Assembly: GCA_963675135.1 (NCBI GenBank)
Contig: OY776120.1
Coordinates: forward strand, 60,694,063 to 60,758,062
Direction of reading: 5' to 3'
Source of the DNA: Galeopsis tetrahit
Taxonomy: Eukaryota > Streptophyta > Magnoliopsida > Lamiales > Lamiaceae
Length of the DNA: 64,000 nucleotides
The notes under the pieces are model-generated. The model was not told the origin of the DNA. It ran no database searches and saw only the letters and a list, made by a program, of their open reading frames with translations. Position numbers and translations under genes: made by a program. Positions 10,491 through 21,901 of this stretch are shown piece by piece. Each line of letters starts with the position of its first letter. The stretch's first letter is position 1.

Positions 10491-12291
10491 GCATCTTCTT
10501 CACAAGATCAGTTAACGCTTCAGCACTTCTCAACTTAGAATGCTTCTTGACACCACTGATATCTTTCTGTTCCATCTCCCAATCTTGAAAGTTGGAAATA
10601 CCGCCCATACCAGTAATGACTTCAAACATATCCTCACATGGTCCTTCTCTCAATCCGACCCATGTGCAGATCCTAATCAGCTTCTCATATGCCTCAGAAC
10701 TGGTATCAATCTCAATAGATGGCAACTGCTTCTTGAGATTCTTGGTTATCTGTGCTCGGAGCCTCTTCTCCCTTACACACATTGGATAATTAACCAGGTT
10801 TGGAAATCTGTTTATGGGAGGGGTCTGAGTAAGTGAGGTCCTTATCTCAATTGTTGAAGTGTCAACTAGTGTAGTTCCCATAACAGACGGGTTCAGCGGT
10901 TCAACGTTTTCTGTTGAGGTTAGAGTAATTTGGGGAGTGGTTTATGTTGGTTTGGGTAGGGAATGAACAAGAACATCTGATGACGGAGTATCATCAGAGT
11001 GGACAAATACTGGAGCATCTTGAGTCAATAAAGAACTCAAGTGCTGAACAAATTTTGGAGCGGTTGAAGGAACTGATCTGGCACGAGAACGTTGTGTTCT
11101 TACCTTCCTTTGGATTTGAACAGATGGGGGTGAGATAGATGGAATAGAAGTAGAAGAACTAACCAATCTTGCCTTCTTGGCAGCAGGAGATGACGATTCG
11201 GCCACCAGATGAGAAGGAGGGGGAGGACCAGACAAGTCGCCTCGGGGTATTTGACTTATTCTGAGCTGGTACTCCTCTTCTGTCTCCTTCTTCATTTCCT
11301 CAGAAGACTCGTCTGTTTCAGTCTCCTCTGAATCACCAACAGGCTCAATCATGGCCTCATCCGAAACATAATCAACCAGTCTTCCACTAGTTCTGGTCTC
11401 CTCTTCTTCTTCTTCTTCAGATGCTTCAGCCTCAATCATAGCATCTCTTGGGTTAATCCAAATTTGCTTCGACTCAGCTAGTCTCCCCTGAGTCTTTCTG
11501 TCGATAGCATCCTTCTTAAGATAAAACTTGAGAGGGTGAAATGACTTACCCTTACTCCAGATTGACTTTGATGGCAACAAGTGGGGTAAAAGCACACTCC
11601 ATTCTCCAGCCTCAACATCCACCTTAACATACTTTGAAAAGTACATTAACCTATCCATAAACAACTTCTGCTAGTTGCCTTCCGTTATGCCGTCATAAAT
11701 TGCGGCCATAACCCTTGCTTTCTATAAGGTCACAGAATCAAAACTTCTAGTCACACCAAGCAACATCTTGCTTGCAATGTCCAACAATGTCTTGTATTTG
11801 GGCAACAACTGCTTCTTCTTGATTGCAGGGGGCCTTCCATCATTCATCGGCTTGAGCTTCCTTCCACAAAAGATCCTCAAATATCTGATCTCTTGACCAG
11901 CAGCGTAGGTTTCAACATCAATTGAACCGGGATTCAAATGAAGCTTTTCATCTAAAATGTCTCTGGTAACCTTCACTCTCCTTCCATCGATAAAAGATTC
12001 AATATACTCGCCTCTATGAGTAGCAGACGCGTAGAACTCCAGAACCTCTTCCTCCAAAATGACCTCCGGATACAACTCTGAGAATGGCTTGAGACCGCAG
12101 TTGTAACATTTCATCAGGATTTCTCTATTATCATCAGAATGCCTTCCTTTGAAGAACAGGAAACTCTCCACATGAACCTTGCCTTCTACTGCAAATTTCC
12201 CAACATCGAATCTTGCTTGCATGTTAGTCTCAGAATCAAATAGAGTAATGATAGACATATTCGATAGATAAGATGTAGAAAACACACACAA
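10491..12291 (-). pseudogene. Copia element 2 extra ORF in the envelope position, broken
   Basis: On the minus strand one frame runs from an ATG ending at 12291 down to the junction at 10491, about 600 codons. It is interrupted by in-frame stops at 11719-11721, near 11670 and at 10939-10941. The first third (FYASATHRGEYIESF, later ARVMAAIYDGI) resembles the putative plant transposon protein domain found in ORFs accompanying plant retroelements. The rest is acidic, with Glu runs and a Ser/Pro-rich tail. No signal peptide or membrane segment is evident, so calling it Env would rest on position only. It lies about 800 bp downstream of the RNase H end, as in Sireviruses. The C-terminus is cut off by the LTR of element 1. 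Confidence 0.6.
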
Positions 12292-13096
12292 ATATGCAAT
12301 AGAAAAGTAGGATTCAAAGAGATTTCAAGCTTTTGCGAAATAGCAGTTATGAAAACGTAAAGAGAAATCTAAGGAAGAAAGGGGTTTTAGCAAATTGGGG
12401 GTTTTTGAAACGAGTGGCTAGGATTACTACGATCAATCCAACGGTAACAAAGATGGTGTTTGGAATTCGGTTACGGAATCGAGAATATTATGTGTTTTGA
12501 TATTGTAATTTTTGGAATCCGACTATTCTATTGGTTAGGAGAGAGGAGTGTACTCATCTGACCTAGTCCTAGTAGATTTAGGCGGGAACTAGGTGTATAC
12601 ACCTCATTAAATGGAGTATATAAATCCAGTTTTAGGGTTTCCAAGTTTCACAACATAAAATTACGATAATGTCCTTAATTCAATTCCAATACTTAATGAA
12701 TCTAAATCAATTGAGAACTTATCTGGTCTGTTCGAGTTCATCAGAACAGATTAGTAGACTACTTTGCACTAGACGAGTTCCCCCTTCGACTGTGCTTGTC
12801 TGTCTGACTGTCTAACATCATCAAGTACCTGTCTCATCTTGTGCGACGTAGTGGAGTAGAATAATTAAATTGAATATCAATCAAACGCAGTAATCAAGGT
12901 ATCGATCAAGATGATTTTTAACAAACTTAAGAGTCAAGATAAGGATATTTTTACCAGCTTCCTCATCGGGTTGTTTGGTCATCTTGTCTAGCCTTGTATA
13001 CCTGTCTTGTTGATGAGTAGATGAGTGCTCTGTTTCTGTAGTAACTTGTCTGTTCTTCTTACTTCTTTATGATGTACCTGTCTGGTTAGTACACAG
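12292..13096 (-). other. Spacer between RNase H and extra ORF of copia element 2
   Basis: No gene is seen here. It holds a polypurine-tract-like word on the minus strand at 12777-12787 (GAAGGGGGAAC). The same 10-mer occurs in the equivalent spacer of element 3 at 19879-19889. Confidence 0.5.
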
Positions 13097-13766
13097 CTAT
13101 ATACAGGTAGGGTCTAGATCAATCAGTCCTAGACAAATGCATAATTCTCTAAAGCGAGCTTCAGGCAATGGTTTTGTAAAGATATCAGCTCTTTGAATAT
13201 CGGTATGAATCTTCTCCAAGCGAATATTTTTCTTTTCAACATGATCACGTATGAAATGATGTTTCACATCAACATGCTTACACCGTGTGTGCAGAATAGA
13301 ATTTTGTGTTATGGCAATAGCACTGTTACTGTCACAAAATATAGGAACATTTGATTCAGCGATATTATAATCTCTAAGTTGTTGAACGAGCCAAAGTAAT
13401 TGACTACAGCAGCTACTAGCAGTCGTGTATTCGACTTCAGTTGTGGACGTAGCCACACTGGTCTGCTTTTTCGAAAACCATGAAATAAGCTTTGTGCCTA
13501 GAAATTGACAAGAACCAGAAGTAGATTTCCTATCTATTCTACAGCCACCAAAATCAGAATCAGAGTAGCCACTTAGGGATAAATCATCATTCGAAGGATA
13601 CCATATACCACGATTGATGGTTCCTTTCAAATATTTCAATATCCTTTTAGTGGTTTCCATATTACTCTCTTTTGGATTAGCTTGAAATCGAGCACATACG
13701 CCAACAGAGAATTCAATATCAGGTCTATTAGTAGTTAAGTACAGTAATGAGCCAATAAGACTTGTC
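13097..13766 (-). pseudogene. Copia element 2 pol fragment: end of RT plus RNase H
   Basis: Read on the minus strand, this begins within RT (SLIGSLLYLTTNRPD) and continues through a complete Ty1/copia RNase H. Acidic residues appear in SDSDFGG, TTEVEYT and FCDSNSAI, followed by KHVDVKHHFIRDHV and ADIFTKPL; the frame ends at 13097. From 13660 down the frame is open with no stop, so this RNase H domain is well preserved. Everything upstream in pol was lost at the junction with an LTR piece near 13766. The order RT, RNase H, spacer, extra ORF matches Sirevirus layout. Confidence 0.85.
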
Positions 13767-14192
13767 CAGTCTTCAACACATAGACAATTCTTCAGTCTTC
13801 ACTTCACTTGTCTTGTCTCTTCAAGTCTTCTTGTCTTCCAACAGTCTTCTTCCAGTAGTAGGCTTCTATGTAGAACCAATCTAGTCCTATTAATCTAATC
13901 CTAACAAGACTATTACATTACTTTAAGCTTTATACATTCAGCTTAGTCAACTTAAAACTATACATTAATAATGACCTATAGTAAACTTAACATAGTACTT
14001 ATAAAACGTACTTGTCTTTTCTTTCATACTTAAACTTTTCTTTATTGCTTTTGTACTCTACTAATCGTGTTCATAAGATGACTTCCATAACTAGATCAGT
14101 CAATACTTAGAAATATATTCAAGTCTACTTTTGACTTATCAAAACTACTTCTTTCATCAATTTAGGACTTGTATCAGGATTCATATCCCAAC
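13767..14192 (-). mobile_element. Copia LTR fragment (5' third)
   Basis: On the minus strand this starts at 14192 with TGTTGGGATATGAATCCTGA, identical to the start of fragment B. It covers about 425 bp before breaking into the RT fragment of element 2. The element-3 sequence next to it has no polypurine tract, and element 3's own LTR starts differently (TGTTGGGAATAAAATG). This piece is therefore probably not element 3's 3' LTR. Confidence 0.75.
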
Positions 14193-14548
14193 AGGTGACT
14201 TGACTATACTTATTACATATAACTTCAGTAGATGTGACTAAGGTCAAATTTCCTGAAAGAACATGTTAGTATAATCACAGTTTAAGTTCATATAGGTTTA
14301 AGCCAGGCAGGTTGAGACAATGAGATGTTATCTCTTGATTCACAAAATATTCAACTATCATTCATATAAGATTGATCATTACAAGCATGTTGATAGTCAA
14401 ATAACTGATCAGAGCATGAGATAGAACAATTACATAAGTATAATCATTTCATTTCAGCAGACAAGAGCAGGTTTTCAGCATAGTTATCCATTATCAGCAG
14501 CCATTTCAGCAGTTATGATCAAATAAGGGACAAAGAAACTTTGCAGTT
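14193..14548. other. Non-coding 3' region of copia element 3
   Basis: This 356-bp AT-rich stretch lies between the end of the extra ORF and the LTR fragment. I see no ORF, polypurine tract or LTR match here. Confidence 0.4.
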
Positions 14549-17500
14549 TCAGAGATCTTCTTCAGGAGGTGGCACCATTCCACACTGTTCCCAGGCCCTC
14601 TTCTTTAGATCCATGGCCTCCTTGTTGGTTCCCTTAGGTCCAAGTTTCATCTTCTCCATCTTCAAAATCTGGATGAACTCTTGGAAGATTTGAGATTGAT
14701 CAATGTAGCCCTGCACCTTAGGAGGCATGTAGATGATTGGACCAGGAGCTTTGAATTCAATTCTTGCTATATCTGTAGTAGCAAGAAGTTTCTGGTACAA
14801 CTCTCTATGGTTATCAAACATGAACTGAGTAAAGATGGATTCAAGGTCTTCTTCCATCCCTCTGCCTATGACATAGAAGTCATAGACAAACTCCCTCTTA
14901 GCCTCTTACCAATCATCATTGAGCTGAATTGGGACCCATTTATCCATGTGTGGATATTTGGTATCCATCTGAATCAACAATTGGGGCTTCAACTTGTTGT
15001 AGGTTGCTCTCTTCCTCCTAGGCTTCTAAAAATTTTCTCTTCTTTTATCCCTTGCTCTGTTGGCTTCCATCAATTGCTCCATATTTTCTTGAGCTCTCAT
15101 CATTGACAGTTTCTACTGAGTTTCAGCATCCTTTCCAAATCCTTCTTCAAATAATTTGGATGGATCATCAGCAAGAACTGGAACTTTATTAGGCTTTTCT
15201 CCAAAACCTTCTTCAAAGAGCTTTTCAACTTCATCTTCAGTTTCAGCAATTCTGGCAATTTCAGCAGTTTTGGCAGTTTCAGCAGTTTTGACTTTTTCAG
15301 CAACTTTGGCCTTTTCAGCAGTCTTGGCCTTCTTTGGTGTGGGCTCTTCTTCCACTCTGAATTCAGAAGGCAGCTCTAAGTTGTTAGGGAAATCATTGAA
15401 AGTTTCAGCTTTCCTCTTGTTCTTCTTCATTTTCTTGATTTTCCCCCTAGTTTGGACACCTTCAGCAGTCTTGTCCAATCCTGCTGATTCACCACAAGGC
15501 CTTTGTTGCCTTCTTGCACCTTCTTCCTGAACTGAAGCAATTGAGTTTTTCATTGCTATTGCCAGTTGCTCTTCTTCATCCAAATCTTCGAGGTTCAACA
15601 CCTCTTTTCCTTTCCCTTTAGGCTCTGGCATTTGTTCTTTGCCCTTGCTGCCTTCACCTATCCTCAATGCACCTTTGGCTCTTGCTCTTTCTCTTTCCCC
15701 CTTTTTGGCTTCATCAAAGCATTGGGGTTTGAGATCACCCATGGTGGTAGCCAATAGAGATTGTGCCTGATTAAAGGACTTAATCTCCTCAAGAAAATAT
15801 ACATTCTCATCATATATATTTTGCATCCTGTCACTGCTCATGCTAAGGAAAGCAAGAACATGCTTCATCTTCATTTCAACAACTTCCTCCATTGTTTTCT
15901 TCAGGGATGCATCAAGATTTGCTTTGAGTAGATCAGTGAGGTTGGCCACAGCAGATTCAGAAATTTTGGCCATTACTTCCTCAAAAAATTTGGCAGATGC
16001 TGCATTCACCATTGGTAATCTCATTTCTTCTGCCCTTCTCTTCTGAAGATCACTTTTCTTGCCAATTGCTTGCTTCACAACCAGTTTCAAAGCCTTGACA
16101 TTCTTGTTATGGTTGTCTAGAAGCACTTTCTGATCCTTTTTTGCTTCTTTGGTGAATTTATCCATACTCTCCTTGGCCTTTTGGACTTCAGTAGAGATTG
16201 TTTGCAATCCAGACTCTACTCCACTGATCCTAGATTCAATAGTGGGCAACACCACCTCTTTTGATCCAGTGAGTCTCATCTCTACTGAGGCAAGTGTTCT
16301 GCCTTGCTCATCCAATGCTTCTGAAGTTTCTACATGGACAGATTCCACCTGTTGGACCAAGGAGTCCAACTTTGCTAAATGCTCCTCAAGAGCACTTTGT
16401 GCTAGGCCTGTATCAATGTGAACATGAGCATCTGTGAAAATCTCATCAGCAAAGATTTGATCAAAGGTGATACCTGCAATATCAGAAAAATCAAACTTGT
16501 TAATCAAATCACCCTAAACACCCTCAAATTATTTTTCATAAGGCCCTGATTCATCAACAACCTTCTTCTCATTTTCAACTCTTTCTTTTCCTTCTTTTTC
16601 AATAAGAATCTCACTTTCAAGGTTAGGCCTCCTTTCATCAAGGGATTCTTGAAGTTCAGATTTGACTTCAAGAATAACCTTTTCTTCCTCACTTACTCCT
16701 TCCTCTCCCTCTATTTGTGGTACACTCACTATCTTAGTGATGACTACCTCTCTTTCCTCCTCAACTCCCTCTGGTTTTTCAACTATATCTTCCTTTTCAA
16801 CTCCAACACCTAAACCTGCAACTTCTACACCCTCAATAGGGTTCATAGAAGGCAGTTGTTGGGAGATCACAGTGCTTGGTTTCAAAGCCACTGAGTCATC
16901 CTGAATGGTTAAGAGCTGGTCAGTGTCCAATTCTGCTGACACTGATGAGGTCTTAACCAAACCAACTTCTAGTGGGGAAGCCTCAACATCATTAAGCTTT
17001 GCCTTAAGCTCAGATGAACCTTCATTGGTTGATGCATCTTTGGCTGTGTTACCATCCTTGGTCAACACCTCTGAAGATACAGAGCCTTTCCTATGTTAGG
17101 TAAGGTAATGGATAATTGGTTGTTTTGGACCAGGAGGGTTGGGATCTGTGGGATCATCATTGTTGTCATCATCATTTGAGCTGCTATCAGGGTGTTTGAT
17201 CCTTTTAGCAATTATGTCCTTCTCCTCAGCAACTTTGTCTGCTACAAGCTTTGCAAAGACCTCCTCATCTGTCAGGAATCTTGTCTTTTGCACACCTGCA
17301 AAGTGTAGCAATCTGTTTTCCTCAATCTGCCATCAATTTGCTCCCTTATCTTGAATAACCTGAGCAATCTCCATGATGGTTTTGTCTTTCATTTCCACTA
17401 GAGCTTTCAAATCATGGAAATTTCTCTAAAGTCTTGGAAATTCAGCAAGAATAGGATACAAACTGTCCACAGTAGCCTTTGCTCCACCTCTGAGCATACC

Positions 17501-19205
17501 TTCAAAGGTATACTCCTCCTCATCTCCACTGGATTGGGGGCTTTGGGTTATAGGGGAGTTGGTTATGGGTTCAGTAGGGTTGGCTTCAAGGTTTAGTTCA
17601 GGAACATTGGGCTCAGCAAAGGGTAATTCGGGTGCTTTTGAGAGCAATGGTCCTGGAGGGGTTTTGGTTGAGGGAGTGGGTTCTAATAGTGCAGCCTCAA
17701 GGAGTTTGGAGTAATTAAGCATGGAAGAGTCAAGAGGAGAGACCAGTCTTGACTCATCAACTGCAATGTCAGCAAGCACATTTATTGGCCCTCTTTGAGC
17801 AGCTCCTTCTGGTGAGTATCTCTTGGTGAGATTGAGAGGGATAATGGGTTGATCTTGAAGGGTTATGTGAATTAGGGGAGTTGGGCTCAGGATTCTGGGT
17901 TTCAGGAAACTTGGACTCAGGAGTACCAGTTTCAGGAGAGTTGGACTTAGACTTTGATTTGGATTTTGTCCTACTTTCAGCTCTACTTTCTCTTAGAGAT
18001 ATCTTCAAAGTCTGCTCCTCCTGAAGCTCCTGCACCTTTTCAAAAGGCTTGGCCCTTCTTTTGCTAGATCTTGAGCTCCCACTTCCTTCTTCCTCTGGGA
18101 CAACTTCCCTGACCCTTTTCTTTTCACCCTTTCTCTTCTCGGTCACTGCCATAGGGAACTTTTCCCTTAGCTCCTCAGAGTCAGATGGCACTTGGACTCC
18201 CTCTTCAACAACTTTGTCCACCTCTGCTGAAGCATTAGAATTTTCCTCTGAAAGAATTTTGGATACTTTCTTTGTCTTTACAGCCCTTGCCTTTGTCCTA
18301 GGCTTCATCTTGGGCTTCTTCTCCACCATCTCTTCAGCAGGTTTGGCCACTTGCTGCCTTCTCTTTTCTGATTTCTTAGAATGTTTCCTAAACATGATCT
18401 TTTGAGCAGGGAGGGGCTTTGCAAATGTTTGCATCAGGCTATAATGAGAGAATCTCTCAATCAAGAGACTTGCCCTTGTGTAATACCTCAACTTTCCTTC
18501 CAACACCACCTTCATGTGGATTTTCACCTTGAACTTGGCCTTTTCTTTCATCATCTCTACCACGATGAAATATCTCCAATTGAACTTGATGTCTTTGTCA
18601 CTGGCATCAATTACAGCAGCCATAATCCTTATTCTTGGTGAGCTTACTTGTTCCAAGCTCCCAGTGTTACTCAAGATACTCTTTGTCACCACTTCAAAAA
18701 GTGTGAGAAACTCAGGCTTGAGTGTGTTCTTGTGCTGAGTGGAAGAAATAGGACCTGGAGTAATAAGCCAATCTTGGGCAATTTCCTGCTCATGCCCAAT
18801 GCCATAAGAATCTGGATTCCTTCCTTCAGAGGGAAATCCAAAGGCATCTTCAAGATCCTCCACAGTGGACTTGACCCTGTGAGAACTTTCTTCTTCATCT
18901 CCTTCACTCACATAGGTCAACCTTGTTAACACTTCACCTCTAGTGGCCTTACCCTTCCATTTTAGAAAGGCAAAGAATTATGCCATGTATTGTTCCAGGC
19001 AGGAACTTGGTTTTCTTTCCATGAATCTCTGCAGCTCAGCCCTTCTAAGCCATATGAGGGTTAGGGGGACTTATGGAAGTTCACTTTCAAAGGACAAAAT
19101 GGGCTCAAAAGTGAGGTTGTTTTTGTGGCTTAGGTAAGAGAAATCAAGGTCTAATCCCTTGTTAGAGAAATCAACCATCATGTCTTGTCTAATCTTGGGT
19201 TCCAT
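14549..19205 (-). pseudogene. Copia element 3 extra ORF in the envelope position, about 1550 codons, broken
   Basis: On the minus strand the frame appears to open at the ATG ending at 19205 (MEPKIRQDMM). It shifts frame at about 17780, then keeps one frame to 14549 with several in-frame stops (among them near 17424, 17094, 16527 and 15111). The N-terminal part contains RIRIMAAVIDASDKDI, which aligns with ARVMAAIYDGI in element 2. Then come a Lys/Arg-rich nuclear-signal-like stretch, Glu/Ser/Pro-rich text, a coiled coil (about 16500-15800), KTAEKAK-type Ala/Lys repeats (about 15240-15340) and two LFEEGFG motifs. No transmembrane segment is obvious. It is far longer than the 500-650 residues usually quoted for Sirevirus env-like ORFs. 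Function unknown. Confidence 0.6.
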
Positions 19206-19909
19206 TGATGAAACAGTGAGAAAGTTTGAGGTTTTTGAAAAACATGGGTTTAGGGTTTCAAAGAGTGAAAGAGTGCGTGGGGAAGAAATGAAAACTTGGG
19301 GGCTTCTTAAGACTTGGAGTATATTCCAAAAGGAATGTTTGTCATTGAGTTGGTGAGTCTTAAGGCAATTCAACGGTTGACAAAAGAGGAAATCAGTTTT
19401 GGATGGCCAGGATTAATTCAAGGGAGTTGGCCAAAAACTGATCCAACGGTTGAAATTAATATTTCAGTTTTGAAAACTGTTTTATCAAAAACGTGGGATG
19501 TGAAGTTAAGGTGTTTTAAGGCTGGGAGATTGTCAAGGTAGATTGTTGGCTAGAATTGTTTAATGCAAACAAGAATTAAATCTTTCCATTAAATGCATTG
19601 AAAGTGACTTTTTGGGTAGGGGACAAATTAAATCTTTGAAAAGGTGATGGCTTGAAAGGGAATAGGGCAGCCATCAAACTAGATAATGATTACCCAAAAT
19701 AGGTGCTTATCAGACCAAGATTTGGTTTGATAGCCATCTCAACTTATCTGACCCCACATGGACAAGTGTCCTGACCCAATTCTGTTGAAGTGAGCAATGC
19801 CCAACTTCTCTGATTAACTTTGGGTCAACTCTTCTGAGTTTCAGTAGACTTGGCCCAAGTCTGCTGAAGAAGACTTTAGTTCCCCCTTGATTGTTGAACT
19901 CCAATGATC
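19206..19909 (-). other. Spacer between RNase H and extra ORF of copia element 3
   Basis: No gene is supported here. The minus strand carries a polypurine-like word CAAGGGGGAAC at 19879-19889, just after the RNase H stop codon. It shares AAGGGGGAAC with the spacer of element 2. Confidence 0.5.
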
Positions 19910-20363
19910 TTACTTGTCCATTTTTCCTGGATCAAGAAGTCCCAACTCTGTTGAAAGCTCTAGGAACCTTGCTTCAGCAAGAGGTTTGGTCAATATATCA
20001 GCCTTTTGATGATCTGTGTGAATTTTCACCAATTTGATGTCCTTATTCTCCACATGATCTCTTATGAAGTGATGATTGATGTCCACATGCTTGCATCTTG
20101 TGTGCAACACTGGATTTTGTGATATAGCTATTGCACTGTTGTTATCACAAAATATGGGCACTTCAGTAGAGTTGACATTGTAGTCTCTAAGTTGTTGTCT
20201 CAACCAAAGGATTTGAGCACAACAACTTCCAGCTGCAACATACTCAGCTTCAGTAGTGGAAGTGGCCACAGTGTTTTGCTTCTTTGAGAACCAACAGATG
20301 AGCTTGTTTCCCAAGAATTGGCATGTTCCTGAAGTGGACTTCCTATCAATTCTGCATCCTCCA
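19910..20363 (-). pseudogene. Copia element 3 RNase H, C-terminal part
   Basis: The minus-strand frame encodes the RNase H core after its first Asp motif: CRIDRKSTSG, GNKLICWFSKKQ, TTEAEYVAAGS, FCDNNSAI, KHVDINHHFIRDHV and ADILTKPL, ending at 19910. It is open over this part. At 20363 a solo LTR interrupts it. The missing upstream codons continue at 21872-21901, and after a second solo LTR from 23420. The host pol gene was thus split twice by later insertions. Confidence 0.85.
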
Positions 20364-21866
20364 TGTAATATCCGTAAATTTTTTAATATAAATATACAAG
20401 TATGTATTTAATTATTTATTTAAGATAAATATTCAAAGTCCATTTAATTTAAATTAAGACTTTTGAGATTTTAAACCCTAGTTTTCATCTTAAGTCCAAG
20501 CCCGATTTTAATATATATATATATAATAGATGTTGCCCTAAATTTTACACAACATAATCTTACAGATTTTAGAGTATGTTTTCCACCTCAAGAAACATGC
20601 GGTATTCTCTTCCCTTTTTCATTTTCATTATTTTTCTATTAATTCAAGGTTTAAAAGAAATTCTGATTTGTCAAACTCGATTCAGTTTAATGCTTAATTC
20701 TTTTGGGCATATTTTTAGTTGATCGTATCATTCTAATTATTTTGGCTAAATTAATTTATCTGCCCAAATAGTCTTTATTATTTTCATAGGATGTATACTC
20801 TTGTTCTTAGGATAAATGATTCATGGTGGTTTTAATTGTCTGTTGCCCCATTTAAATAATGTAGTTATTTAAATATTTTAAATCAGATTATAATTGTTAT
20901 CAATCCCATTTTAATTGTATTTGAAACAATCGACCAAAGTTTGGATGTCAATATTGCTCTTTAAATTATTTTAGCCAAAACCCGTCTTCGGTAAAGATCA
21001 GTTTTCTCTTCTTTTGTTTAGGTTAGTTCAGATTATATATTTAGCAATATGAGTAATAAAAATATTGTGTAATTTCTAATTTATGAATAATTTAAAGGTA
21101 TGGTATTTATATTATTTTAGGTCACGAGGATTAAAGATATTTCATACATTCATTTGCATCCACGACATACATTACGAGGTGGGGTTTTCAAATTAATTCA
21201 TTACTTATCTCTACAGTGGTTAGTAGAGCAAGTTGTTCATTGTTAAATGTGTTACTTGATATGTTGAATGTGTCTATTACGTGTTATGTTCCATGTTATC
21301 CATGTTATGAAATCAGATAGTCAGGGACTAGTTCACGAGTCCGGGACCATATAAGTTGTCCTCGAGAATCACCAGGGTCATTAAAATGGCTTTGGCAAGG
21401 CTCGCAGTGCTCATGTCAGTATATCAGTCAGTTCAGAATGTGGCAATGTTCTCATGTTTGCATTGATGTGTTTAACTATATGTTTAATATTTAACTGTGA
21501 ATAGCTGGGCCCCACTGAGTGTGCTTGCATACTCACCCTTCATTTTAACATTTTAGGTTAAGGAGCTGCTGACGAGGAGGAGCGGTGGATGACAAATCTA
21601 TTAATATTTAGTAAAGTAATTAAGTTATTTCATTTCATGTATTAAACTTTTTATGAGATTTTGAAACTTGATTCAATTAGTATTCTAGATTTCTTTTAAG
21701 TTGTTATTTATTCATTGAGTCTTCCGTTGCTATTCAAGATGTTATTGGTATAGTAAGTTCGAAAATTTTATTTCTTTAGTTAAAATATAAGTTCATGCAC
21801 TTTTATTTTAAAATTGTTAAGTATTATTTCTGCAAAATCTGCTTTTGTGAAAATTGGGGTGTGACA
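20364..21866 (+). mobile_element. Solo LTR (Ty3/gypsy, Tekay/Retand-like), TSD CTCCA
   Basis: This 1503-bp block starts TGTAATATCC, ends GGGTGTGACA and is flanked by CTCCA at 20359-20363 and 21867-21871. It splits an otherwise continuous RNase H gene. No internal region, primer site or ORF is present, so it is a solo LTR left by LTR-LTR recombination. It shares long blocks (for example CTCGAGAATCACCAGGGTCATT and a CCACTGAGTGTGCTTG...TACTCACC motif) with the minus-strand LTR at 28232. Superfamily is by LTR resemblance only. Confidence 0.9.
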
Positions 21867-21871
21867 CTCCA

Positions 21872-21901
21872 TAATCAGCATCTGGGTATCCAGTTAGCTC
21901 A
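21872..21901 (-). pseudogene. 30-bp RNase H island between two solo LTRs
   Basis: On the minus strand this encodes TGYPDADYG, the first catalytic Asp region of the element 3 RNase H. It is the only host-gene sequence left between the two solo LTRs. Its two ends are the TSD copies. Confidence 0.8.

Noticed and set aside
10540..10836. Plus-strand frames across 10540-11138
   Set aside because: They overlap the minus-strand extra ORF, which has a conserved N-terminal domain and a consistent frame.
14192..14193. LTR piece 13767-14192 as the 3' LTR of copia element 3
   Set aside because: The start of this LTR differs from element 3's own 5' LTR, and there is no polypurine tract at the junction.
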